A stretch of DNA of 64,000 bases. Source: Pseudarthrobacter sp. IC2-21. GTDB taxonomy: Bacteria; Actinomycetota; Actinomycetes; Actinomycetales; Micrococcaceae. Below, one piece after another: positions 25,157 through 34,350 of this stretch; positions within the stretch are counted from its first letter, which is position 1, and each line of letters starts with the position of its first letter. The position numbers and the translations under genes are program-made. A model generated the notes under the pieces. It ran no database searches and was not told the origin of the DNA. It saw nothing but the letters and a program-made list of their open reading frames with translations. The stretch spans positions 4,030,001 to 4,094,000 of the forward strand of contig NZ_CP139145.1 of assembly GCF_034048115.1 (NCBI RefSeq), read 5' to 3'.

Positions 25157-26533
25157 ATGAACAACAACTCATTCTTGTCATTGCAGGAAAAAGTGCGCGG
25201 TTCCGTCTCGACAGCGGACAGCCCCGATTACGACACCGCCCGGGCTGTGTACAACGGAATGATCAATAAGCGTCCCGCGGGGATCCTTCAGGTTTCCCAG
25301 GTGGCCGACGTGATCACGGCAGTGAATTTCGCCCGGGACGAGGGGATGGACATCGCCCTGCGCGGTGGCGGCCACAGCGCCCCCGGGTTCGGCACCTGCG
25401 ACGGCGGCCTGGTGCTTGACTTCTCTAACCGCCGGGGCGTACGTGTAGATCCCGGCACGGCAACGGCTTGGTCGGAAACGGGCGCAACGTGGGCGGATTT
25501 CAACCACGCAACCAACGCCTTCGGACTGGCCACCACAGGCGGGATCATCGGTTCCACCGGCGTGGCAGGACTAACTTTGGGTGGCGGCATCGGCTACCTT
25601 TCGCGCCAGTACGGCCTGTCTTGCGACAACTTGAAATCGGCCGACGTTATCACCGCAGACGGGCGATTCCGGCATGCCAGCGCCACGGAAAACGACGATC
25701 TCTTCTGGGCCCTCCGCGGCGGAACCGGAAACTTCGGCGTGGTGACCTCCCTGGAGTTCGCCCTTCATCCTGTGGATGTCGTCTACGGCGGCGTGATTAT
25801 CTACCTGCTCGAGCACGCAGAGGCCGTGGGCCAGTTGTACCGGGACACCATCGCCAAGGCTCCGGAGGAACTGGGCGTTTTCCTGGGTGTCCACCAGGGT
25901 CCGCCGGTTCCCTTCCTGCCGGAGGAATACCATGGGCGTCCGGTGGTGGTCCTCGTGGGCGCCTGGATGGGAGAACACGATGAGGGGCAGCGGCAGTGGC
26001 AGCCGTTCTTTGACGCGGCGCCTGTCGCCGGCTCCTTTGTGGGACCGATCCCCTACCCTGTCCTGAACACCCTCTTCGACCCCATGTTGCCCAAAGGACT
26101 CCAGGGCTACTGGAAGGCGGAGTTCCTGCCCGCCATGACTGACGAGGTCATCAAACTGGCGAAGCACCACGGCGAAACTGTCCCGAGCCTGCAGACCGCC
26201 AACCACTTCTACCCCATCAACGGCGCAGTTCATCGGGTCCCAAAGGACGCGACGGCCTTCCCGTACCGGGATGTCGATTTCGCCGCCGTGATAGCAGGAA
26301 TGTGGGAGAACCCTGCCGATAATGACGCGAACATCAGTTGGGTCCGCGAGTACGCAGCCGGACTTAGTGAGCACAGCGCCGGCGGCGCCTACATTAATTT
26401 CATGGACACCGACGATCAGTCCCGGACCAAGGAGAACTACTCGGGCAACTACCAGCGGCTGGCCAGCATCAAGGCGAAATACGATCCGGACAACCTGTTC
26501 CACGTTAACCAGAACATCAAACCGGCCGCCTGA
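25157..26533 (+). CDS. FAD-linked oxidoreductase (PCMH domain, berberine-bridge type)
   Basis: 458 aa from the ATG at 25157 with GGAG at 25147-25150. The FAD domain shows ALRGGGHSAPGFGTCDGG, whose His in GGGHS is the usual covalent FAD attachment site, GATWADFNHATNAFGLATTGG and GGGIGYLSRQYGLSCDN. The C-terminal BBE segment ends in YDPDNLFHVNQNI. Relatives oxidise sugars, alcohols or secondary metabolites with oxygen. The second covalent Cys of bicovalent members is not evident. No signal peptide. It is isolated, and its substrate is unknown. Confidence 0.9.
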   Translation: MNNNSFLSLQEKVRGSVSTADSPDYDTARAVYNGMINKRPAGILQVSQVADVITAVNFARDEGMDIALRGGGHSAPGFGTCDGGLVLDFSNRRGVRVDPGTATAWSETGATWADFNHATNAFGLATTGGIIGSTGVAGLTLGGGIGYLSRQYGLSCDNLKSADVITADGRFRHASATENDDLFWALRGGTGNFGVVTSLEFALHPVDVVYGGVIIYLLEHAEAVGQLYRDTIAKAPEELGVFLGVHQGPPVPFLPEEYHGRPVVVLVGAWMGEHDEGQRQWQPFFDAAPVAGSFVGPIPYPVLNTLFDPMLPKGLQGYWKAEFLPAMTDEVIKLAKHHGETVPSLQTANHFYPINGAVHRVPKDATAFPYRDVDFAAVIAGMWENPADNDANISWVREYAAGLSEHSAGGAYINFMDTDDQSRTKENYSGNYQRLASIKAKYDPDNLFHVNQNIKPAA

Positions 26534-26642
26534 CCCTCCGGGCATCCTGTAACGCAACGCTCCTGCAACCCCTCGTCGCGGGCTGATCCCCTATGCTCAG
26601 CAGAGCACGCAGTTCAACGACGAACCACCCGGGAGACACGGC

Positions 26643-27959
26643 ATGACCAACTGGCGGATCAGGGATTTCCATTCAGCGGACCTGGACGGGATCCTGCACC
26701 TCTGGGAGACCCTCAAGGCCTCCAACGTGGAGCCCGTTTATGCCCTCTCCGAGGTCCTCGCGTCCTGCGAAAAGGACCATGCAGTGGTGGCGGTCCAGGG
26801 CGAGCAGGTGGTGGGCGCCGCCGTCGGACGTGCCGCGCACGATCAGGGCTGGATCGTCTTCCTGGCCACGCTGCCGGAGTACCGCGGCCGGGGCATCGGC
26901 ACGTCACTGCTCGCCGCCGTCGAAAACCGGATGGCCCCGCATGGCCTCAACAAGCTATCCGCGCTGATGCCCGAGGCCGAAACCCGGGTGGAAGCTTTCC
27001 TCAGCCGCGGGTTCGCGCTGAAGAAGAACTTGCGGTACTTCGAGCGGACCATCCCGGTGCAGCGGCAGGAACTTGGCGCACTCGGCCAGCTGGGCGGCCG
27101 GGTCCTGGCGCGCGACCTGTGGGAAAACGTGGCGGGCATGCGCAAGGAAAAGGAACTCCTTGAACGGCGCCTGGTCCTGCCGCTCGCGGAGGCGGACCTC
27201 GCGGATGAGTACGGTGTGGTGCCACCGCGCGCGGTGGTGTTGTTTGGTCCTCCGGGGACGGGTAAAACCACGTTCGCGAAGGCGATCGCGTCCCGGCTGG
27301 AGTGGCCGTTTGTCGAGGTCTTCCCGTCCCGGCTCGCCTCCGATCCCAAGGGCCTGGCGGGTGCGCTGCGTGAGACGTTCCTGGAGATTGCCGAACTGGA
27401 GCACTGCGTGGTGTTTATCGACGAAGTGGAGGAGATTGCTTCCCAGCGTTCGGGCGAACCGCCATCGCCGCTGCAGGGCGTCACGAACGAGCTGCTGAAA
27501 ATCATCCCGGCGTTCCGTGAACAGCCCGGCCGCCTGCTGGTCTGCGCCACCAACTTCATCCGGGCGCTGGACACCGCATTCCTGCGTCACGGCCGGTTCG
27601 ACTACGTCATTCCCATCGGACTGCCCGACCGTCAGGCCCGTGAAGCCATGTGGCAGCGCTTCATCCCGGCCGCCGTGGTGGACGACGTCGACGTGGAACT
27701 CCTCGTGGAGCGCACCGAAGGGTTTTCTCCCGCAGACATTGAGTATGCCGCCCGCAGCGCCTCCCAGCGTGCGCTGGAAAAGGCAGTGTACGACGACGGC
27801 GGGGCGGCTTCCGGCGGAAGCGTTTCAGTTCGCGAAGCGGTTCGGAAGGGGCCCTCCACGGAGGATTACCTGGACGCCATCGGGGAAACGCGGACTACGG
27901 TTAGCGCCGAGGTCCATCAGGACTTCCTTGAGGACATCGACTCGCTGGGGCGGGTCTAG
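26643..27959 (+). CDS. GNAT acetyltransferase fused to a CDC48/FtsH-class AAA+ ATPase
   Basis: 438 aa. Residues 1-140 are a GNAT domain: FLATLPEYRGRGIGTSLL carries the acetyl-CoA loop (R/Q-x-x-G-x-G) at 81-86, and VEAFLSRGFALKKNLRYFER is the usual last strand and helix. Residues about 160-415 are an AAA+ module: ENVAGMRKEKELLERRLVLPL entry helix, Walker A GPPGTGKT at 202-209, Walker B VVFIDE at 256-261, sensor-1 ATN at 302-304, the arginine-finger region RHGRFD at 315-320 and a helical lid with GFSPADIEYAARSAS. Both parts look catalytically intact and share one uninterrupted frame. The natural reading is an ATP-driven remodeller whose targets are acetylated or recognised by the GNAT part; this is inference. 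Confidence 0.88.
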   Translation: MTNWRIRDFHSADLDGILHLWETLKASNVEPVYALSEVLASCEKDHAVVAVQGEQVVGAAVGRAAHDQGWIVFLATLPEYRGRGIGTSLLAAVENRMAPHGLNKLSALMPEAETRVEAFLSRGFALKKNLRYFERTIPVQRQELGALGQLGGRVLARDLWENVAGMRKEKELLERRLVLPLAEADLADEYGVVPPRAVVLFGPPGTGKTTFAKAIASRLEWPFVEVFPSRLASDPKGLAGALRETFLEIAELEHCVVFIDEVEEIASQRSGEPPSPLQGVTNELLKIIPAFREQPGRLLVCATNFIRALDTAFLRHGRFDYVIPIGLPDRQAREAMWQRFIPAAVVDDVDVELLVERTEGFSPADIEYAARSASQRALEKAVYDDGGAASGGSVSVREAVRKGPSTEDYLDAIGETRTTVSAEVHQDFLEDIDSLGRV

Positions 27960-28102
27960 GCCGGGGCAGGTCTGGGCCGGCGCAGGACTGGGCGGGCGAC
28001 CACCTGAGCGGTGACTGGGGCAGCCAAAAAGATTTCCAGAATTCTTTTCAGGAAGGGGCTTCAGGGACCTTAAATGTCGTACCCCATCGACATGATGGAA
28101 AC

Positions 28103-29713
28103 ATGGAAGGCACAGCAGCGGACGCGGCGTTTGATGAGGTAGTGGCTGCCGTTGCCGTGCTGGCCGAACTCCGCCGTCGCCAGCGTGAGGACCCCGCCGG
28201 TCCTGATCCGCTGCGCCGGGGTGTGGACGACTCCCTGGACCGCCTGGCCGTCATCTCCCGGCTCGAAGCAAGCACGGCCGCTTTGAAAGTTTTCACCACC
28301 ACCGAATACGTCGACGGGACCAGGGCACTCACACCCCCTGCCGCGTCCCCGCAGGAGAATACCGCCCACGAAATGGCCGCGATCGCCGAACTCGCCTGCG
28401 TCCTGACCGTCAGCGAACCAAACGCCGCGTCCCTGCTGTCCACCTCCCACCGGCTCACCACCACCCTGCCCCTGACCCTGGCCGCCCTGCAGGCAGGAAC
28501 CATTTCGTGGCAGCACGCCCGGGTCATGGCGGACGAAACCCTCAACCTCGATCACGCCGGCGCCGCCGCCCTCGAAGCCCACTTCCTGGACCCTGACGCA
28601 CCCAACCCGGCCCGGGGACCGGCCGGTGAGCTGACCCCCGGCCGGTTCCGCGCCAAAGCCCGCACCTGGCGCGAACGCCACCACCCCGACAGCATCGAAA
28701 AACGCCACACCAAGAGTGCCTTGGACCGGCGTTTGGAGTACTCTCCGGACCGGGACGGGATGGCCTGGCTCTCGGCCTACCTCCCCGCCATCAAGCCGCC
28801 GGGATCCATGACCGCGCCACCACCGCCGCCGGGCAATGCAGGGCCCCACCGAAACCAGGACCCTCACCCAACTCCGCGCCGACACCGTCGCAGCCTGGCT
28901 CCTCGGCGGGGAAGCAGACCTGATCCCCTCACCGAAAGCCCAGGTCCTGATCACCGTGCCGGTGTTCGCGCTGATGGGACTGACCGACGAGCCCGCCATG
29001 TTGGACGGGTACGGGCCATCCCACCATCCATGGCCCGCACCCTCATCGCCGACGGTGCAGAGTCCTTCCACCGCGTCCTGACCGACCCCCGCAACGGCGC
29101 ACCGCTGGAAATCGGCCGGACCAGCTACCGGGTCCCCAAAGCCATGCGGCAATGGCTGCGCCTGCGGGACGGCAAATGCCCATTCCCCGGCTGTAACAAC
29201 CAATCCCTGGACAACGACGCCGACCACATCCTCGCCTGGGCCAACGCCGGAACCACCGGCATCACCAACCTCGCCCAACCATGCCGCAAATACCACCGGC
29301 TCAAACACACCTCACCCTGGACACCCACACCGGCGAGCGCCACCGAACCTCCCGGCTGGATTTCCCCCACCGGCCGCCACTACCAAAGCGAACACCCCGA
29401 CTGGGAACCACCAACCCCGCCGGACCAAATCGTCGATCAACTCCCCTACCGGCACCCAGTTCCTAAGCCGGACCAGATCGTCGATCAACTCCCCTCTAGG
29501 GACCGTGGCACTTCCCTGCCCGAATCCCGGACCGAAAGCCTGCCCGAAATACCAATTCCGGCGAATCCCGACGGCGAGTCGGCGTGGCTGTTGCGGCGTC
29601 TTCCCAATAAACCGGTGCCGCTTGGGTTTGCTTCCGTAGCTGACTTTCTCTGGCTGGTTGAACAGCCGCTGGCGGGCAGCGGCGCGCGTTCATCTTCCGG
29701 CACCACGGGCTAA
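28103..29713 (+). pseudogene. DUF222-HNH endonuclease family gene with three compensating 1-base losses
   Basis: The frame stays open for 536 codons, but about residues 233-305 are out of frame. The start (MEGTAADAAFDEV) and the end from IPPSMARTLIADG, including the HNH motif CPFPGC...DADHILAWANAGTTG...YHRLKH, are normal for the DUF222/13E12 family. In between, family-like sequence (GIHDRATT, then MQGPTETRTLTQLRADTVAAWLLGGEADLIP to LDGYG) lies in the other two frames. One missing base near 28796-28800, one near 28825-28833 and one near 29016 explain this and together restore the frame. Either a decayed gene or sequencing errors in short G/C runs. The HNH domain itself is intact. Confidence 0.75.
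29420..29495 (+). repeat. 28-bp direct repeat in the tail of the HNH gene
   Basis: 29420-29447 and 29468-29495 match at 27 of 28 bases and encode PDQIVDQLP twice, 16 codons apart. It lies in the variable Pro-rich tail after the HNH domain, as expected of slippage or tandem duplication in a tolerant linker. Confidence 0.85.
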
Positions 29714-29920
29714 TTAGGCGGCCCGGCCTAAAATCTCCGTGCTGCCACGCTGTTGGAGCTTTCTTGGCCTGCCCATCGTCATTGATTCCAACCTTCGTTG
29801 CTTCCACCCCGGGCCGGCTGCGAGTTTCCATGGGCCATGACCTTCGGCCCTGCAACGGCGCCGCAACAGCTGCCAAGGTGACAACATGGCCGGAAACGTT
29901 GAACCGTGGAGGTGTCACGC

Positions 29921-31432
29921 GTGAACGCCGTCGTCACAACCAACCAAGGGCAGTTGCGCGGAAGCATCACCGGCGGCGTGCACCGGTTCCTTGGCATTGC
30001 GTACGCCGCACCCACGTTGGGTGCTAACCGGTTCCGTCCGCCCCAGCCGCTCCAGCCCTGGGATGGAATCCGGGATGCCGACCAGTACGGCGCAGCCCCT
30101 TTCCAGCTGGCACCCCCGGAAAGTGCCGGCACGGAGTGGGACACCGGGGTGGGCGGCGCAGACTGCTTGAACCTGAATATCTGGACGCCCGACCCGCGCT
30201 CGGCTGGCCTGCCGGTGATGGTGTGGATCCAGGGCGGCGCATTTGAAATCGGCTCAACGGCCGCCTACAACGGGACAAACTTCGCCCGGGACGGCGTGGT
30301 GTGTGTGGTGATCAACTGGCGCGTCGGCGCCGACGGTTTCCTGGATCTCGGTGACGGCAACGCCAACGCCGGACTCCTCGACCAGGTTGCGGCCTTGGAA
30401 TGGGTTCGCGACAACATCACAGCGTTTGGCGGTGATCCGGGCAACGTCACGGTATTTGGCGAATCCGCAGGTGCCATGAGCATCGGGGTCCTTCTCTCCA
30501 TGCCCGCCGCCGAAGGGTTGTTCCGGCGGGCCATCCTGCAGAGCGGCGCCGCCCACCATGAAATCGACACCTCCACCGCCCAACGGACCGGCGGCCTCCT
30601 CGCGGCGTTGCTTGGGGTTCCGGCAACCCGGGACGCGGTAGCAGCCGTGCCCACCCGGCAACTGCTGGCAGCGCAGGCACAATTAAAGGCAGATCTCGCC
30701 GCCCGGCCCGATCCGGAACGATGGGGACAAGAAGTTGTGGCCAGCCGGATGCTGTGGCAACCAACCATCGACGGCGCCACGGTTCCGGGACGACCCATCG
30801 AACGGATCGCCGCCGGCTCAGGGTCCGCCGTCGATGTCATCGTGGGCACCAACACCGAGGACTGGCAATTGTTCCTCGCGATCACCGGCGTGATCGCCAA
30901 GGTCACGGAAGCGGATCTGGCGGACTCCAGGAGTGTGGACGGTTTCCCGCCCTTGTCGGTTTATGGTCTTCCGGCTGGCGTCGCGCTCCGTGAATACCGG
31001 TCCCACTACCCCGCAAGTTCCCCGGGCGAGCTGCTGGCCGCTGTGGAAACTGACTGGTGGGTGAGGATTCCCGCGCTGCGCCTGGCGGAAGCCCACGAGG
31101 CTGCGGCACTGACCACCGGCGCACGGACGTACATGTACGAGTTCGGGTGGCGCGCCCCCGGCCTCGGCGCAGTCCACGCCGTGGAAGTGCCGTTCGTTTT
31201 CGACACCTTGGACGGAGACTCCCGGCTGTTCGGGCCACTCCTGGGGCCAAACCCGCCGCAGCCATTGGCCGATGCCATGCACAGAGCCTGGGTTTCATTC
31301 GCCGCCACCGGCGATCCCGGCTGGCCGCTCTATGAGCGCGCCGGCCGGGCCACGATGTTCTTCGACACCAGCTCAGGCGTCATCCATGACCCGCGGGCGT
31401 GGGAACGCGGCCTTTGGAAAGACGTCCGCTAG
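29921..31432 (+). CDS. Type-B carboxylesterase/lipase
   Basis: 503 aa from the GTG at 29921, preferred because GGAGGTG (29908-29914) lies just upstream; a GTG at 29906 is in frame but poorly placed. The alpha/beta-hydrolase core shows FLGIAYAAP, DCLNLNIWTP, MVWIQGGAFEIGS (oxyanion loop), the nucleophile in VFGESAGAMS and the catalytic His near AVHAVEVPFVF. Hydrolyses carboxylic esters; relatives include para-nitrobenzyl esterases. No signal peptide. Its stop overlaps that of the convergent HD-domain gene by four bases. Confidence 0.92.
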   Translation: MNAVVTTNQGQLRGSITGGVHRFLGIAYAAPTLGANRFRPPQPLQPWDGIRDADQYGAAPFQLAPPESAGTEWDTGVGGADCLNLNIWTPDPRSAGLPVMVWIQGGAFEIGSTAAYNGTNFARDGVVCVVINWRVGADGFLDLGDGNANAGLLDQVAALEWVRDNITAFGGDPGNVTVFGESAGAMSIGVLLSMPAAEGLFRRAILQSGAAHHEIDTSTAQRTGGLLAALLGVPATRDAVAAVPTRQLLAAQAQLKADLAARPDPERWGQEVVASRMLWQPTIDGATVPGRPIERIAAGSGSAVDVIVGTNTEDWQLFLAITGVIAKVTEADLADSRSVDGFPPLSVYGLPAGVALREYRSHYPASSPGELLAAVETDWWVRIPALRLAEAHEAAALTTGARTYMYEFGWRAPGLGAVHAVEVPFVFDTLDGDSRLFGPLLGPNPPQPLADAMHRAWVSFAATGDPGWPLYERAGRATMFFDTSSGVIHDPRAWERGLWKDVR

Positions 31433-32031
31433 GAATCGTAGGAGAGGTTCTCGTAGTCGGTGTTGTCTTCCTCATCCAGCTGGTCATCCAGTTCTTCCAG
31501 CAGCCACGGGTTAACCCTGCCCAGGATCTTCCGGATCTCCTCGGTTTCCACAGCGGCATAAAGTACCGGGCGCGCATCCCGGTACTTGGTGACCGGCGGC
31601 TTGTCCGGCCATTTCTCGGCGAGGGCTTTAACGCGTTCGGGCAGGGAATTGTGGGCATTGTCGGCGATCTTCACCAAGGCGGCGTCATGGTCCTCGGCGA
31701 TGTAGCGGATGCCGGCCTGGTAGTCGTCCGGGTTATCGTGCAGCCGGTTGGTCACCCGTTCAATGATGTCCGCTGCCCGCTCAGAGACGCCCATGTCCAG
31801 AAGCGCCTGCCGGGTAATGGGAGTGTCCTCGGCAATGTCGTGAAGGTAACCGGCGATCCGGATGTCGTCGTCGAAATCGGCCAGGGCGTCCCCCACGGCA
31901 ATGACGTGGTCACGATAGGGCCGTTTGAGCTTGTCCTTCTGCCGGTTGTGGGCAACCTCCGCCAGGACCCTTGCGGTCTCAACAGTAAATCCGGGCGTGG
32001 CGCTGTGCTCCGTGGAGTGCTGGTCTGACAT
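31429..32031 (-). CDS. HD-domain phosphohydrolase, SpoT/MESH1-like
   Basis: 200 aa. HD-domain metal ligands: YRDHVIAV (first His), AGYLHDIAEDT (the HD pair, with the EDT typical of SpoT-type hydrolases) and LVKIADNAHN (last Asp and His). No synthetase or ACT domain, so it would be a stand-alone hydrolase. Alarmone (p)ppGpp hydrolysis is plausible from the HDxxEDT and KxADxxHN signatures but other nucleotides are possible. An acidic C-terminal tail (about 175-195) is notable. Single-gene unit, divergent from the protease gene. Confidence 0.82.
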   Translation of the reverse strand: MSDQHSTEHSATPGFTVETARVLAEVAHNRQKDKLKRPYRDHVIAVGDALADFDDDIRIAGYLHDIAEDTPITRQALLDMGVSERAADIIERVTNRLHDNPDDYQAGIRYIAEDHDAALVKIADNAHNSLPERVKALAEKWPDKPPVTKYRDARPVLYAAVETEEIRKILGRVNPWLLEELDDQLDEEDNTDYENLSYDS

Positions 32032-32260
32032 AGTCCAAGCCTACGGGCCCTTGCACCCCGCTGCCCCGCCCGGGGGCCAAGAGGCATGCCGGCGCAGCTC
32101 CCGGGCCTCTTTTGACGATGTATCCCCCCACTGGCCGTCAGGGTATTTACTTGAATCATGAGGCGTCCGACGGACCCGGCTTCGGGTAACAGACGTCAAC
32201 AACAGAGAGGAATCGGCTGCTCTGGGATGGGTCCCGCAGCCGCGGGGAAAGGGAACAGAA

Positions 32261-33394
32261 ATGTCCTGGATCAGACCAAGGAAAGGCCATATAGCCCCGG
32301 TTCTCGCCGCAGCCTTACTGCTGTGCGTTCCGGCGTGCACGGCGCCCGGCCCAGGCCAGGCGCCCGGCAGCTCCGGTACGTCTTCTCCCCTATCGTCCCC
32401 TACGGCCGAAGTTTCGCCGGGCGCCACCGCATCCTCGCCTGAGTCGCCGGTACCTACAGGGTCGCCAAGCCCGGCCGGGAATCTGTCCATTCCGCAGATC
32501 GTCAAAAATGTGGAGCCTTCGGTGGTGACGATCACAACCCGGGACGGGATAGGCAGTGGCGTGATTTACCGCAGCGACGGCGTCATCGTCACTGATGCAC
32601 ACGTGGTCGAGGACCAGAGCAAACAGCCATACGGGACTGTTCAGGTCCAGTTGGCTGACGGCAGCCAAGCCAGCGCTTCAATCATCGGCGTGGATGACCC
32701 CAGTGACGTGGCGGTCATTAAAGCGGACCGCTCGGATCTTCCTGCAGCGCAGTTCTCGGCAACAACTCCCGACGTCGGGGAGCTGGCCGTGGTGATCGGT
32801 ACCCCGCTCGGCCTCACAGAGACCGTCACCGCGGGGATCGTGTCGGGGCTTCACCGCAACATGCCACCATCGGCTGAACGGCCGCAGGGGGCCATCGACC
32901 TGCTTCAGACCGACGCCCCGATCTCGCCGGGTAATTCCGGTGGTGCCGTCGTTGACGGAAAAGGACAGGTGATCGGGCTGTCCGAGGCGTACCTGCCCCC
33001 GAGCTCCGGTGCGGTTGCTATCGGGTTCGTCACGCCGGCTGCCACCGTTACAAACGTCGCGGACCAGTTACTGAAGAACGGGAAGGCCTCCCACGCCGTA
33101 CTGGGAGTGGTCCCTGCCGATCTGACCCCGGAGATCGTCCAGAGGTTCAACCTGGCTACAACCACGGGGGCACTGGTCATCCAGGTTTCCCCTGACAGTC
33201 CTGCGGACAAGGCAGGCATCCGGGCCGGGGATATCATCACCGCGTTCGACGGTCAGAAGATCGCGGGGGTCACCGACCTGCTGGCAGCCCTGCGAAAGGC
33301 CCAACCTGGCCAGGAGGTCGGCATCACCGCCCAGCGTGGAAAAGACGCCAAGACCTTTAGCGCAGTCCTCGCGGACACGTCCGGCACCGGATGA
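32261..33394 (+). CDS. HtrA/DegP-type trypsin-like serine protease with PDZ domain
   Basis: 377 aa. A lipoprotein-like signal peptide (residues 1-26, LLLCVPAC with candidate lipid Cys) is followed by a Ser/Pro/Thr-rich spacer to about 75. The protease domain has His in VTDAHVVED, Asp in DDPSDVAVIK and Ser in SPGNSGGAVV. A single PDZ domain (about 285-370) includes AGIRAGDIITAFDG. Acts outside the membrane in protein quality control. The 229-bp upstream gap contains a GC-rich inverted stretch but no clear operator. Confidence 0.92.
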   Translation: MSWIRPRKGHIAPVLAAALLLCVPACTAPGPGQAPGSSGTSSPLSSPTAEVSPGATASSPESPVPTGSPSPAGNLSIPQIVKNVEPSVVTITTRDGIGSGVIYRSDGVIVTDAHVVEDQSKQPYGTVQVQLADGSQASASIIGVDDPSDVAVIKADRSDLPAAQFSATTPDVGELAVVIGTPLGLTETVTAGIVSGLHRNMPPSAERPQGAIDLLQTDAPISPGNSGGAVVDGKGQVIGLSEAYLPPSSGAVAIGFVTPAATVTNVADQLLKNGKASHAVLGVVPADLTPEIVQRFNLATTTGALVIQVSPDSPADKAGIRAGDIITAFDGQKIAGVTDLLAALRKAQPGQEVGITAQRGKDAKTFSAVLADTSGTG

Positions 33395-33423
33395 AAACCC
33401 GAGGACCGTCCGTGTGATGGATG

Positions 33424-34074
33424 TCAGCGGACAAGTCCGGCGACAAGGTTGATGGTGGTGGCGAGCACAATTGTTCCCAGTACGTAGGAAAGCAGGGCTT
33501 GACGCAGTGCGGTGTACCGAGTGGTGCGGGTGGTCAGGGCGGTGTCGGAGACTTGGAACGTCATGCCGATAGTGAACGAGAGGTAGGCAAAGTCCGCGTA
33601 CCTGGGCGGTTCGCTCTTATTAAAGTCCACTCCATCGTTTGCCTGAAAGTAGAGGGTGGCGTACCGGAGCGTAAAGAGCGTATGGACCAGGAGCCATGAG
33701 AGGACGACACTTGCCAGGGCAAGGCCAATGATGGCCGCTTTCGTGCCGCCTGCCGCGGAACCTGCATCGAGCAGGATGAGTGCGACCCCGCCGAAGCTGC
33801 TCACCGTCGCCGCCAGCACCAGGACATCGGATGCAAGCCGGCCGGGATCTTCCCGGAGGGCATGGGCAGAGGTCCCAGCGGCATCGAGATGCCCGATAAC
33901 GGACCAAACCCAGACCAAGTAGATGACTGACGCCGCCGCCCACCCGATGGCCGGGGCATAGGCCCAGGAACCCGCAATGCCGACCACCAGTGCAACGGCC
34001 GTGCCGCCGGCCGCCATGACAATCAGCCGGACCCGCGTGTTATGGACCGGAGTGCCGAATCGCCGGATGCTCAT
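33424..34074 (-). CDS. DUF1345 family membrane protein
   Basis: 216 aa from the ATG at 34072-34074 (MSIRRFGTPVHNTRVRL). Five or six membrane helices, with the family's LSWLLVHTLFTLRYATLYF and PRYADFAYLSFTIGMTFQVSDT core, the latter resembling an ion-channel-like pore loop. Function of the family is not established. An open frame continues upstream to 34227 but overlaps the tRNA region. Convergent with the protease gene, 29 bp apart. Confidence 0.85.
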   Translation of the reverse strand: MSIRRFGTPVHNTRVRLIVMAAGGTAVALVVGIAGSWAYAPAIGWAAASVIYLVWVWSVIGHLDAAGTSAHALREDPGRLASDVLVLAATVSSFGGVALILLDAGSAAGGTKAAIIGLALASVVLSWLLVHTLFTLRYATLYFQANDGVDFNKSEPPRYADFAYLSFTIGMTFQVSDTALTTRTTRYTALRQALLSYVLGTIVLATTINLVAGLVR

Positions 34075-34222
34075 GAACTGATAATGACATCCCGGGCTGC
34101 CTCGCCGGAGGGGACCACCCAAAAAGTTTCCAACCACCGTCCTGCTGCGGGGCCTTGTTCCGGCATCCGGCGCTGCAGGACGGCGGCCTGGACCGTGGAG
34201 CGCCATCGATGAGGCGCCATTG

Positions 34223-34295
34223 TGCACCCGGTGGGATTCGAACCCACGACCCGTGGATTAAAAGTCCGCTGCTCTGCCAGCTGAGCTACAGGTGC
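34223..34295 (-). tRNA. tRNA-Lys (anticodon TTT)
   Basis: On the minus strand the sequence starts GCACCTGTAGCTCAGCTGG, has an anticodon loop CTTTTAA (anticodon TTT), a T-arm with GGTTCGAATCC and a closing CGGGTGC that pairs with the 5' GCACCTG (one G-U). The discriminator base is A, and CCA is not encoded. The tRNA lies downstream of the hsp20 remnant and its hairpin. Confidence 0.95.
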
Positions 34296-34310
34296 ATTTC
34301 GCCCTGGCGA

Positions 34311-34340
34311 GGCGGCCCCCGTCGATACCGGGGGGCCGCC
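34311..34340 (-). terminator. Hairpin after the hsp20 remnant
   Basis: GGCGGCCCCC (34311-34320) pairs perfectly with GGGGGCCGCC (34331-34340) around a 10-base loop, 10 bases past the hsp20 stop and upstream of tRNA-Lys. Confidence 0.65.
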
Positions 34341-34350
34341 GTGCCTGGAG

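Noticed and set aside
28070..29308. 412-codon minus-strand frame opposite the HNH gene
   Set aside because: No family features; the plus strand carries clear DUF222 and HNH sequence once the frame breaks are recognised.
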